Source of the DNA: JBKPFU01 sp046728975
Lineage (GTDB): Bacteria; Actinomycetota; Thermoleophilia; Gaiellales; Gaiellaceae
Direction: 5' to 3'
DNA: 7,264 nt
NCBI GenBank assembly: GCA_046728975.1
Contig: JBKPFU010000139.1
Span: 1-7,264, forward strand
Numbering within the stretch: position 1 is the first letter of the stretch; every line of letters starts with the position of its first letter. The translations under genes and the position numbers were made by a program. Positions 1 to 5,673 of this stretch are shown piece after piece. Below the pieces are notes generated by a model. The model ran no database searches and was not told where the DNA came from. It saw only the letters and a list, made by a program, of their open reading frames with translations.

Positions 1-97
1 TGCCGCTCACCATCGCGACGCCGAGGATGATCGCGAACGCGGTCAGCGACGCCCGCAGCTTCCGGCCGGCCAGCCCTCGGAGGGCGACCGTGATCAC
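1..97 (-). CDS. FtsX/MacB-type ABC transporter permease, N-terminal fragment
   Basis: The first 32 codons of a gene that leaves the window on the left. It starts at a GTG that overlaps the TGA of the upstream ATPase gene (GTGA, 4-base overlap), so the two are almost certainly co-translated. The visible peptide has a short basic amphipathic lead (ALRGLAGRKLRAS, about residues 5-17) followed by a hydrophobic run (LTAFAIILGVAMVSG). This is the usual N-terminus and first membrane helix of FtsX-like/MacB-like permeases. The family forms the membrane half of transporters that use ATP hydrolysis in the cytoplasm for mechanical work or export across the membrane. The substrate cannot be told. No independent Shine-Dalgarno is evident, which fits translational coupling. 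The call rests on this short peptide plus the adjacent LolD/MacB-type ATPase. Confidence 0.8.
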   Translation of the reverse strand, partial: MITVALRGLAGRKLRASLTAFAIILGVAMVSG

Positions 98-867
98 CGC
101 GTCAGTTCTTCGATCGCCACGATGATGTCGTGCTCCGAGGCACGGCCGAGATCTTTGACGATCAAGCCGTCGGCGAGGAAGAGGATACGGTCGGCGATCG
201 CCGCCGCGCGGGAGTCGTGAGTGACCATCACGGTCGTCTGGCCGTAGCTGTCCACGGAGTTGCGGAGCACGGCGAGGATCTCGCCGCTCGTCCTCGAGTC
301 CAGGTTGCCGGTCGGCTCGTCCGCAAAGACGACCGTGGGCTTGGACACGAGCGCGCGTGCGATCGCGACGCGCTGCTGCTGGCCGCCGGACAGCTCCGCC
401 GGCCGGTGTTCACGGCGGTCCTTCAGGCCCGTCTGCTGAAGCAGCTGCTCGATCCACTCGCGCTCCGGCTTCTCGCCGGCGATCGAGAGCGGCAGGACGA
501 CGTTCTCCTCAGCCGTCAGCATCGGCAGCAGGTTGAAGAACTGGAAGATGAAGCCGATGTGTTTGCGGCGCAGGCGAGTGATCTCGTTGTCGCTCAGGTG
601 CCCGAGCCGCGTCCCGGCGATCCAGACGTAACCGGAAGTTGGCCGATCGAGCGCAGCCAGGATGTGCATCAGCGTCGACTTTCCGGACCCCGAGGGGCCC
701 ATGACCGCCGTCAGCTTGCCTTTGTCGACGTCCAGCGTTATGCCGCGGAGTGCGTCGACTGCGGTATCACCCTCGCCGTAACGCCTGGTGACGTCTCGCG
801 CCGCCACGACGGCCTCGGGCACACGCTCCTCGACGCCTTCGGCGGGAACTGCGACTGCCTCTCCCAC
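94..867 (-). CDS. ABC transporter ATP-binding protein (LolD/MacB/FtsE-like)
   Basis: A complete 257-residue nucleotide-binding subunit. Visible motifs, in order: Walker A GPSGSGKST (57-65), Q-loop Q109 in a FIFQFFNLLPMLTAEENV context (107-124), signature LSGGQQQ (159-165), Walker B VVFADEP with catalytic E184 (179-185), D-loop GNLD (187-190) and switch H217 in VTHD. The Q-loop wording and length are typical of the MacB/LolD/FtsE class that partners FtsX-type permeases, and such a permease follows with a GTGA overlap. The reading frame stays open far upstream, antisense to the next gene. I chose the GTG at 867-865 because a strong purine-rich Shine-Dalgarno lies 9 bases before it and a promoter lies just upstream. 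The ABC fold proper starts near residue 21, so there is a short, acidic, unstructured-looking N-terminal extension. GTG codons at residues 16 and 21 are weaker alternative starts. The transported substrate is unknown. Confidence 0.93.
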   Translation of the reverse strand: MGEAVAVPAEGVEERVPEAVVAARDVTRRYGEGDTAVDALRGITLDVDKGKLTAVMGPSGSGKSTLMHILAALDRPTSGYVWIAGTRLGHLSDNEITRLRRKHIGFIFQFFNLLPMLTAEENVVLPLSIAGEKPEREWIEQLLQQTGLKDRREHRPAELSGGQQQRVAIARALVSKPTVVFADEPTGNLDSRTSGEILAVLRNSVDSYGQTTVMVTHDSRAAAIADRILFLADGLIVKDLGRASEHDIIVAIEELTR

Positions 868-876
868 GGGATCTGC

Positions 877-887
877 CCTCCCCTCCT
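877..887 (-). promoter_or_regulatory. Strong Shine-Dalgarno of the ABC ATPase gene
   Basis: Read on the minus strand this is AGGAGGGGAGG. Its GGAGG core (881-877) sits 9 bases before the GTG at 867. This site decides the start of the ATPase gene: without it the open frame could be extended several hundred bases upstream. It is the strongest ribosome binding site I see in the window, and it contrasts with the apparently leaderless genes nearby. Confidence 0.8.
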
Positions 888-906
888 CGAGGTCCCGGTC
901 GCGGCG

Positions 907-935
907 AGTGTAGACGCGCGGGTGGGCCGACTCAA
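907..935 (-). promoter_or_regulatory. Sigma70-like promoter of the ABC transporter operon
   Basis: On the minus strand, TTGAGT (935-930) and TACACT (912-907) are separated by exactly 17 bases. They match the -35 and -10 consensus (TTGACA, TATAAT) at 4 of 6 positions each, including the key TTG and TAnnnT positions. Transcription would start near 900, giving a leader of about 33 bases that carries the Shine-Dalgarno. The element lies in the 85-base divergent gap. It interleaves with the region where the opposite gene's -35 would fall, so the two promoters may interfere. Confidence 0.6.
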
Positions 936-940
936 GCGTG

Positions 941-946
941 TAGCGT
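941..946 (+). promoter_or_regulatory. Putative -10 element (TAGCGT) for a leaderless aminotransferase mRNA
   Basis: TAGCGT fits the TAnnnT -10 pattern and ends 6 bases before the GTG at 953, so transcription would begin at or beside the start codon. No Shine-Dalgarno lies in between, and no -35 consensus is visible 16-19 bases upstream. Three other genes in the window have the same arrangement, which is the main reason for calling it. Confidence 0.5.
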
Positions 947-952
947 GAATCC

Positions 953-2104
953 GTGAGCACGCTTGCGCTCGACGTCGCGGCCGTTCGGGCGCGCTTTTCG
1001 TCGCTCCAGGGAGATCTGGCCTTCTTCGACGGGCCGGGCGGCACGCAGACGCCGGACGAGGTGATCGAGGCGATCGCGGCGTACCTGCGCGAATCGAACG
1101 CGAACGTCGGAGGCCGGTTCGAGACGAGCCGGAAGACCGATGCGCTCGTTGCGGACGCCCGTCTGGCCGCGGCGCGGTTTCTCGGCTGCGAGCCCGGCGA
1201 GGCCGTCTTCGGCGCGAACATGACGACGCTCAATTTCGCGCTGACGCGCGCCGCCGCGCGCGAGCTCGCTGCGGGTGACGAGATCGTCGTCACCCGACTC
1301 GACCACGACGGGAACATCGCGCCTTGGCTGGAGCTCGCGCGCGACCTCGGCCTCGTCGTCCGTTTCGCGGACATCCGCGACGACACGACGCTCGACCTCG
1401 ACGATCTCGCGGCGCAGCTGTCGCAACGGACGCGGGTGGTCGCCTTCCCCTCGGCGTCGAACGCGGTGGGGACGCTCATCGACGTCGAGCGGGTTGTGGA
1501 GCTCGCGCACGCGGCCGGCGCCGTGGCGTGGATCGATGCCGTCCACTACGCGCCGCACGGGCCGATCGACGTCGCCGCCGCCGGCGCCGACGTCCTCATC
1601 TGCTCGCCGTACAAGTTCTTCGGGCCGCACCTCGGCCTCGCGTTCGTGCGCTCCGAGCTGCTCGAGCGCTGGCGGCCGTACAAGGTTCGGCCGGCGCCGG
1701 GCTACGAGACCGGGACGCTCCCGCACGAGCTTCTCGCCGGCTTCGTCGCCGCCGTCGATTACCTCGACTCGCTCGGCTGGCAGGCGATCCAGGCGCACGA
1801 GCGCGCGCTCGGCGAGCGGTTTCTCGCCGGTTTGCCGGGCTCGTGCCGCCTCTACGGCCTGCCCACGATGGACGGACGCGTCCCGACGTTCGCCTTCACG
1901 GTCGAAGGCCGCTCCCCCGAGGCCGTCGCCGAGCGGCTCGGCTTGCGCGGGATCGCTGTCTGGCACGGCAACTACTACGCCCTCGAGGTCATGGAACGCC
2001 TGGGGCTCGAGGAGGCCGGCGGCGCCGTCCGCGTCGGAGTCGTCCACTACAACACGGCCCACGAGGTGGACCGGCTGCTGGAAGAGCTCGCGGGGATTAC
2101 ATGA
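953..2104 (+). CDS. Class-V aminotransferase-fold PLP enzyme, cysteine desulfurase-like (VC1184 type), lacking the desulfurase cysteine
   Basis: A full-length 383-residue fold-type I PLP enzyme. Expected cofactor-site elements: H118 in DHDGN, D195 and H198 in WIDAVHYAPH (PLP ring contacts), and Schiff-base lysine K221 in CSPYKFFGPHLG. The N-terminus (DVAAVRARFSSLQ, then FDGPGGTQ near 25-32) and the ending VRVGVVHYNTAHEVDRLL (359-376) resemble the 'cysteine desulfurase-like, SufS subfamily' group. True SufS enzymes carry the catalytic cysteine in an RTGHHC context. The aligned segment here is RVGVVH (360-365), with H365 in the cysteine position, and the only cysteines (79, 217, 298) lie elsewhere. 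A desulfurase role is therefore doubtful. A lyase, epimerase or aminotransferase reaction on an amino compound is more likely, substrate unknown. The GTG start agrees with the family N-terminus and with a -10-like hexamer just upstream. The gene overlaps the following SDR gene by ATGA. Confidence 0.9.
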   Translation: MSTLALDVAAVRARFSSLQGDLAFFDGPGGTQTPDEVIEAIAAYLRESNANVGGRFETSRKTDALVADARLAAARFLGCEPGEAVFGANMTTLNFALTRAAARELAAGDEIVVTRLDHDGNIAPWLELARDLGLVVRFADIRDDTTLDLDDLAAQLSQRTRVVAFPSASNAVGTLIDVERVVELAHAAGAVAWIDAVHYAPHGPIDVAAAGADVLICSPYKFFGPHLGLAFVRSELLERWRPYKVRPAPGYETGTLPHELLAGFVAAVDYLDSLGWQAIQAHERALGERFLAGLPGSCRLYGLPTMDGRVPTFAFTVEGRSPEAVAERLGLRGIAVWHGNYYALEVMERLGLEEAGGAVRVGVVHYNTAHEVDRLLEELAGIT

Positions 2105-3087
2105 GGCTTCTCGTCCTCGGCGGGACGAAGTTCGTCGGCCGCGCGGTGGTCGAGGCAGCAGTCACGCGCGGCCACGAGGTCACGCTCTTCAATCGGGGCG
2201 AGTCGAATCCGGAGCTCTTTCCCGAGGCCGAGAAGCTGCGGGGCGACCGCGGCGGCGACCTGTCCACGCTTGCGGGGCGCGAGTGGGATGCCGTGGTCGA
2301 TCCGAGCGGATACGTGCCGCGCGTCGTGCGCGCATCGGCCGAGCGGCTTCGCAACGCGACCAGCCTCTACGTCTTCATCTCGAGCATTTCCGTCTACGAC
2401 GATTTCAGTCGCCCGTCCGACGAAAGCGCGCCGCTGAAGCAGCTGTCGGAGGAGCACTCCGCGGACGAGCTGCGCGAGGACTATGCGAACTACGGCGCCC
2501 TCAAGGCGCTTTGCGAGGCGGAAGTCCGCGAGATACTCGACGAACGCGCCACCGTCATCCGGCCCGGCCTGGTCGTCGGGCCGCACGATCCGACCGGCCG
2601 CTTCACGTACTGGCCGCACCGGATCGCGCGCGGCGGCGATGTCGTCGCTCCGGCGCCGCCAGAGCGAGCAGTGCAGTTCGTCGACGTCCGCGACGTCGCC
2701 GCGTGGATCCTCGATCTGTGCGAGGCGCGGCAGGGCGGGACGTACAACGCCGTGAACGAAGGCGTCCCCTGGGGCGAGCTGCTCGAGACGTGCCGCGAAG
2801 TGGCCCGCAGCGACGCCCGGTTCGTTTGGGTCCCCGACGACTTCCTGCTCGAGCACGCGGTCGAGGAGTGGATGGGGCTGCCGATGTGGATCGCCCATCC
2901 GAAGTGGGCCGCGATGCACGCGGTCGACGTGACGCGTGCTCTGACCGCGGGGTTGAGCTTCCGCCCGCTCGCCGAGACCATTCGAGCGACGCTCGACCTC
3001 GCCATGCCAACCGAAGATGCCGGACTGACGCCGGAGCGCGAAGCAGAGCTGCTGGAGGCGTGGGCGGCTACTACCCGCCGGGCGTAG
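2101..3087 (+). CDS. NAD(P)-dependent epimerase/dehydratase-family protein (atypical SDR)
   Basis: A complete 328-residue extended/atypical SDR. The nucleotide-binding loop is GGTKFVG (7-13), with lysine at the central glycine position of GxxGxxG. This variant is common in atypical SDRs. Further signs are the serine-rich strand FISSISVYDD (92-101), the YxxxK pair Y131/K135 (YGALK) and the RPGLVVGP / DPTGRFTYW block (154-171), which is usual in this subgroup. An intact YxxxK pair suggests real oxidoreductase or epimerase chemistry on a sugar-like or hydroxyl substrate, but the substrate cannot be read from sequence. The ATG overlaps the TGA of the PLP enzyme gene (ATGA), so the two are translationally coupled and may act in one pathway. 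No signal peptide or membrane segment is present, so it is cytoplasmic. Its last 17 bases overlap the convergent MscS-family gene. Confidence 0.9.
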   Translation: MRLLVLGGTKFVGRAVVEAAVTRGHEVTLFNRGESNPELFPEAEKLRGDRGGDLSTLAGREWDAVVDPSGYVPRVVRASAERLRNATSLYVFISSISVYDDFSRPSDESAPLKQLSEEHSADELREDYANYGALKALCEAEVREILDERATVIRPGLVVGPHDPTGRFTYWPHRIARGGDVVAPAPPERAVQFVDVRDVAAWILDLCEARQGGTYNAVNEGVPWGELLETCREVARSDARFVWVPDDFLLEHAVEEWMGLPMWIAHPKWAAMHAVDVTRALTAGLSFRPLAETIRATLDLAMPTEDAGLTPEREAELLEAWAATTRRA

Positions 3088-3970
3088 GCGTCGCGGCCGG
3101 GCGGCCGCTCCAGCGAGTGGCCGCGCTCGCCCGTGCGAAGCTCCGGGCCGCCTGCTCGTCGACCGCGAGCACGACGGGACCGTGCACGATCAGCCCGGGC
3201 TCGGCCCGCTCCTTCATCAGATCCGAGACGAAGCCCTCGACGAGCCACTCGCGCCCCGGCGCGACGGCCGCGCGCATGCGGATCCGGACGAGCGTCTCCG
3301 TCAGCTCCTCGACCTCCTCGATCCACGGCCGCTTCACGAAGGTGGTGGGCCCCTCGGGCAGGATCGCCTGAAGGCCGACTGCGAGCCGCTCGCCGAGCTC
3401 GCGGTTGTGCACGAACAGCTCGATCGCGAGCTCCTTGACGCCCGTGGGCAGGACACGAACGGCCGGGATCTGCGAGTTCGACACCTGGATCGTCTCGCCG
3501 TCCAAGGTGCGCAGGACCGTCCGGCGCAGGGAGACGTCCTCGACGACGCCCTGCAGCTCCAGCGTCGGGATGACGATCGTGTCGCCGACGTGGTACCAGC
3601 GCTCCAGGAACATCATCAGCCCAGCGACCACGTCCATCAGCACGCGCTGGATCGCGAAGCCGGCGAGGATCAAGACGAACGAGGCGCCGGCAAGCGTCGA
3701 CAGGCGGTCGAGGCCGCCGGTGAGCTGGGCGACCGAGAGCACGGCCGCGATTGCGAACGCCGTGTAGGCGATCGCGCCGCGAATGACGCTGACGATCGTC
3801 TCGCGCCGCTTCACCTGCGCGATCTGCACGGCGACCGTCGCCGCGGCAGCCTCGCTGCGCCGGTCGTGCCAAACGAGGACCTTGCGTGCGACGACAGCGG
3901 CGGCGCGCGACACGAGCCACGCGGTCGCCAGCAGCGTCACGATCGTCAGGATGTGCAGCGTGTTCGTCAC
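3071..3970 (-). CDS. Mechanosensitive ion channel of the MscS family
   Basis: A 299-residue small MscS-type channel of the cytoplasmic membrane. It would gate on membrane tension and release solutes on osmotic down-shock. Three hydrophobic segments are visible: TM1 about 6-28, TM2 about 63-82, and the pore-lining TM3 about 92-122 (AGASFVLILAGFAIQRV, then AGLMMFLERW). TM3 is followed by the hallmark beta-domain entry ERWYHVGDTI (123-132). The region VEDVSLRRTVLRTLDG and VSNSQI (143-168) matches the conserved MscS beta domain. The C-terminal domain runs to about 275 and ends in a low-complexity, Ala/Pro/Gly-rich tail. The GTG start is bounded by an in-frame TGA 9 bases upstream, so the gene cannot extend. 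A GAGG sits 4 bases before the start, close for a Shine-Dalgarno, and TAGCGT lies 8 bases before it. The 3' end overlaps the SDR gene tail to tail by 17 bases. Confidence 0.92.
   Translation of the reverse strand: MTNTLHILTIVTLLATAWLVSRAAAVVARKVLVWHDRRSEAAAATVAVQIAQVKRRETIVSVIRGAIAYTAFAIAAVLSVAQLTGGLDRLSTLAGASFVLILAGFAIQRVLMDVVAGLMMFLERWYHVGDTIVIPTLELQGVVEDVSLRRTVLRTLDGETIQVSNSQIPAVRVLPTGVKELAIELFVHNRELGERLAVGLQAILPEGPTTFVKRPWIEEVEELTETLVRIRMRAAVAPGREWLVEGFVSDLMKERAEPGLIVHGPVVLAVDEQAARSFARASAATRWSGRPAATPTPGG
3093..3108. other. GC-rich stem-loop just after the SDR stop codon
   Basis: GCGGCC and GGCCGC form a perfect 6-bp inverted repeat around a 4-base loop (7 bp if the loop is only GG), five bases past the SDR stop. 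It lies inside the last codons of the convergent channel gene. There is no T-tract on either strand, so it is not a classical intrinsic terminator. It could act as a U-less terminator or protect the 3' end of the SDR mRNA. It could equally be a by-product of high G+C. Confidence 0.3.
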
Positions 3971-3978
3971 CTGTCCTC

Positions 3979-3984
3979 ACGCTA
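3979..3984 (-). promoter_or_regulatory. Putative -10 element (TAGCGT) for the MscS-family gene
   Basis: Minus-strand TAGCGT ends 8 bases before the GTG at 3970, so the mRNA would be leaderless or have a leader of one or two bases. TTGCGA (4009-4004) lies 19 bases upstream and could be a weak -35. It is part of a group of TTGCG repeats. A GAGG between the hexamer and the start leaves a Shine-Dalgarno explanation open. Confidence 0.45.
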
Positions 3985-4004
3985 GCGAGACGACCCCACC
4001 CTTT

Positions 4005-4024
4005 CGCAACCGCAACGCCGCAAT
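4005..4024. repeat. Short CGCAAC direct repeats in the MscS/DUF3052 divergent gap
   Basis: CGCAAC is repeated back to back (4005-4010, 4011-4016), followed after two bases by CGCAAT (4019-4024). On the minus strand these read as three TTGCG units at the -35 distance and further upstream of the MscS-family gene. They could be regulator half-sites or alternative -35 hexamers. The gap (3971-4043) is only 73 bases and holds the control signals of both divergent genes. The repeat is short enough to be chance. Confidence 0.35.
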
Positions 4025-4043
4025 CCTTACGGCCATTTAACGA

Positions 4044-4358
4044 ATGCCGGAGCGCGACTACTCGACCACTCCGTTGACGCAAAAGCTCGGCGCAAAACCG
4101 GGCGCGAACGTCCTGCTGTTCTTCACCACCACCGCCGAGCAATTGGAGCAGCGCTTCAAGGAACTGAAGGGGACACTCGATCCGGCCGACGGGCTCTGGA
4201 TCGCCTACCCGAAAAAGGCATCGAAGATCGACAGCGATCTCACGTTCGAGGACGTGCAGCGCATCGGCCTCGAGGCGGGTCTGGTCGACAACAAGAGCTG
4301 CGCGATCGACGAGGACTGGACCGCGGTCCGCTTCGTCTACAGGCGCTCCGACCGATGA
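4044..4358 (+). CDS. DUF3052 family protein
   Basis: A 104-residue soluble protein. Motifs resembling DUF3052: YSTTPLTQKLGAKPG (6-20) near the N-terminus, GLWIAYPKKAS (50-60) in the middle, DLTFEDVQRIGLEAGLVDNKSCAIDEDW (65-92) and a basic end FVYRRSDR. The family is common and small in Actinobacteria. Its biochemical function is not established to my knowledge, so none is assigned. There is no signal peptide or membrane segment. The ATG at 4044 has no recognisable Shine-Dalgarno and no TAGCNT box. The AT-rich CATTTAA just before it may be part of a promoter. Its stop overlaps the start of the GNAT gene (ATGA), so the two are one transcription and translation unit. Confidence 0.88.
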   Translation: MPERDYSTTPLTQKLGAKPGANVLLFFTTTAEQLEQRFKELKGTLDPADGLWIAYPKKASKIDSDLTFEDVQRIGLEAGLVDNKSCAIDEDWTAVRFVYRRSDR

Positions 4359-4966
4359 GCTGGCCCGGCCTCGCGGCGCGTCTCGAAGGGCGGGTGGTCG
4401 TGCTCGAGCCGCTCGCACCGGAGCACGAGGAGGGGCTGCGGCAGGCGGCGCGGGATCCGGAGATCTGGCGGTGGACACGCCTCGACCTGGCGGGCGTCCC
4501 GAACGCGTTCGAGCGTTGGTTCGAGCGCTCCCTCGGGGCCGCCGACCGCGGCGAGGAGGCGCCGTTCACCACAATCGAGCGCACGGGCGGCCGGATCGTC
4601 GGGAGCACCCGCTACATGACCCTGCGCCCGGCTGACCGCGGGCTCGAGATCGGCTACACGTGGCTCGAGCCGTCGATGTGGCGGACCGGGGCGAACGTGG
4701 AGGCGAAGCTGCTCATGCTCACGCGCGCTTTTGAGGAGCTCGGCTGCATGCGGGTGGAGTTCAAGACCGACGAGCGCAATACCTATTCGCGACGGGCACT
4801 CGAGGCGCTTCCGGCGAAGTTCGAGGGCGTCTTTCGCAAGCACATCATCCTCGGGCCCGACGAGATCCGCGACTCGGCGTACTACTCGATCACGGACGAC
4901 GAATGGCCGGCGGTGAAGGCGAATCTGGAGCTCCGGTTAAGCGCTACCGCTGGACGCCCATCGTGA
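4355..4966 (+). CDS. GNAT-family N-acetyltransferase (RimJ/RimL-like)
   Basis: A 203-residue acetyltransferase of the Acetyltransf_3 type, expected to move an acetyl group from acetyl-CoA to an amine of a protein terminus or small molecule. Visible core: GGRIVGSTRYM (78-88), the strand LEIGYTWLEPSMW (97-109), the pyrophosphate-binding turn RTGANVEAK (110-118), the helix LMLTRAFEELGCMRVEFKTD (120-139), N142 in the 'N..SR' position, and a close FEGVFRKH (156-163) with YYSITDDEWPAVK (176-188). In many relatives the segment before FEGV reads with a glycine (LGA); here it is LPA (152-154). The gene starts inside the DUF3052 stop codon (ATGA). The last 23 bases overlap the convergent dioxygenase gene. 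The substrate is unknown. Confidence 0.9.
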   Translation: MSWPGLAARLEGRVVVLEPLAPEHEEGLRQAARDPEIWRWTRLDLAGVPNAFERWFERSLGAADRGEEAPFTTIERTGGRIVGSTRYMTLRPADRGLEIGYTWLEPSMWRTGANVEAKLLMLTRAFEELGCMRVEFKTDERNTYSRRALEALPAKFEGVFRKHIILGPDEIRDSAYYSITDDEWPAVKANLELRLSATAGRPS

Positions 4967-5633
4967 TCGACCCGAGGTAGCCGGCTCGGTTCTTGCGCAG
5001 GCGGAGCATCGACCTCTTGCCGCCGTTTCGATAGACGAAATCGTTCGCGTTGCGGGTCGTCCGACGCGGCCGTTTGTTGTACGGCACGCGGCGGAAAACG
5101 GCGTCCGTCACCGCGTCCGAGAAGTAGAGCTGGCCCGTGTGGATGACCTTGCCGCCGAGGTGCACCTTCACGTGGATGTGCACCGTCCGGCCCTGGTAGT
5201 AGCCGGGATAAATCGTCTGGAAAACGGCGAGGCCATTCGCGTTCGTGCGCTGGATCCCGCGCAGGAACGTCCGGTTTCGTTGTCCGCCGACACCGGAGTA
5301 GGCGCCGGCGGCGTCGCAGTGCCAGATGTCGACCGCCGCGCCCTTGATCGGCTTACAGGTCGACGCGTCGACGACCACCACGCGCAGGGCCAGCGGCACG
5401 CCGCGCTTGCCCTCCGTGATGTTGCGGCGGACGCGCTCGCGCGGGATGTAATACGGCCCCTCCGTCTGCTCGGGCGTGAGGACGCACGTGACCGCGCCGG
5501 AAGCGACCCCGGCAGGCCCGGCTCCCTCGGCCCCGCCGTCGGAGGAGGCGACCTTCCACCCGCCGGCGGCGAGCGCGGCGAAGAAGCCGCCCATCCTGGC
5601 GAGGGAGCCGCGACGCGTAATCCGGTCTTCCAT
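4944..5633 (-). CDS. Tat-exported intradiol ring-cleavage dioxygenase-family protein
   Basis: A 229-residue protein with a twin-arginine-type signal: TRRGSL (6-11), then a short hydrophobic stretch (about 14-28) and a Gly/Ala linker. The mature part has the intradiol dioxygenase fold: LTPEQTEGPYYIP (52-64), DIWHCDAAGAYSG (102-114), IYPGYYQGRTVHIHV (141-155). By comparison with catechol 1,2- and protocatechuate 3,4-dioxygenases, the four Fe(III) ligands would be Y112, Y146, H152 and H154. All are present, so it should be able to bind iron and open catechol-type rings. Folding with iron in the cytoplasm before export fits the Tat route. Tat-secreted relatives are known in actinobacteria, thought to act on plant-derived catechols outside the cell. 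The C-terminal part is very basic. The ATG at 5633 has no Shine-Dalgarno but has a TAGCTT box 7 bases before it. The substrate is unproven. Confidence 0.88.
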   Translation of the reverse strand: MEDRITRRGSLARMGGFFAALAAGGWKVASSDGGAEGAGPAGVASGAVTCVLTPEQTEGPYYIPRERVRRNITEGKRGVPLALRVVVVDASTCKPIKGAAVDIWHCDAAGAYSGVGGQRNRTFLRGIQRTNANGLAVFQTIYPGYYQGRTVHIHVKVHLGGKVIHTGQLYFSDAVTDAVFRRVPYNKRPRRTTRNANDFVYRNGGKRSMLRLRKNRAGYLGSITMGVQR

Positions 5634-5640
5634 TCGAGCG

Positions 5641-5646
5641 AAGCTA
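5641..5646 (-). promoter_or_regulatory. Putative -10 element (TAGCTT) for the intradiol dioxygenase gene
   Basis: Minus-strand TAGCTT ends 7 bases before the ATG at 5633, the distance expected if the start codon is the first base of the mRNA. No Shine-Dalgarno lies between. No -35 consensus is seen upstream. The whole divergent gap to the thioesterase is only 40 bases. Confidence 0.45.
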
Positions 5647-5661
5647 GCGGCTCGAGCTAAG

Positions 5662-5666
5662 AAAGG
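5662..5666 (+). promoter_or_regulatory. Shine-Dalgarno (AAAGG) of the thioesterase gene
   Basis: AAAGG lies 7 bases before the ATG at 5674. It supports this start over the longer open frame that runs back into the divergent dioxygenase gene, and hotdog thioesterases begin just before the conserved R-x-x-D block. Unlike its neighbours, this gene has no TAGCNT box at leaderless distance. Confidence 0.6.
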
Positions 5667-5673
5667 CGTAAGA

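Noticed and set aside
868..1479. Upstream extension of the ABC ATPase reading frame (to a 461-residue protein)
   Set aside because: The extra part is antisense to the PLP enzyme gene, low-complexity Ser/Arg/Ala-rich, and lies upstream of a good promoter and Shine-Dalgarno at the GTG of 867.
1568..1594. Near-perfect inverted repeat with GACGTCG arms around GCC-rich sequence
   Set aside because: It lies inside the PLP enzyme gene and simply encodes two Asp-Val pairs flanking an Ala run. Codon composition explains it, and it has no terminator or operator context.
932..2062. Long minus-strand open frame opposite the PLP enzyme
   Set aside because: Arg/Glu/Val-rich composition typical of high-G+C antisense frames, no recognisable domain, and the plus strand holds a clear enzyme with all its motifs.
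1275..3371. Long plus-strand open frame across the PLP enzyme and SDR genes
   Set aside because: Ser/Arg/Pro-rich shadow frame. The other plus-strand frames here give the intact enzymes joined by an ATGA overlap.
2490..4478. Very long (662-codon) minus-strand open frame
   Set aside because: It runs across several well-supported genes on both strands, consists of Arg/Ala/Pro-rich sequence and has no domain. It is a shadow frame due to few stop codons at high G+C.
4972..4989. CCGAG/CTCGG hairpin followed by TTCTT after the GNAT stop codon, as a terminator
   Set aside because: Only a 5-bp stem with an 8-base loop and a short broken T-run, and it lies inside the dioxygenase coding sequence. Too weak to call.
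5484..5486. Cys50 of the dioxygenase as a lipoprotein attachment site
   Set aside because: The preceding AVT does not fit a lipobox and the cysteine is too far from the signal's hydrophobic part. It sits right before the conserved LTPEQTEGPYY block, so it more likely belongs to the folded domain, perhaps in a disulfide.
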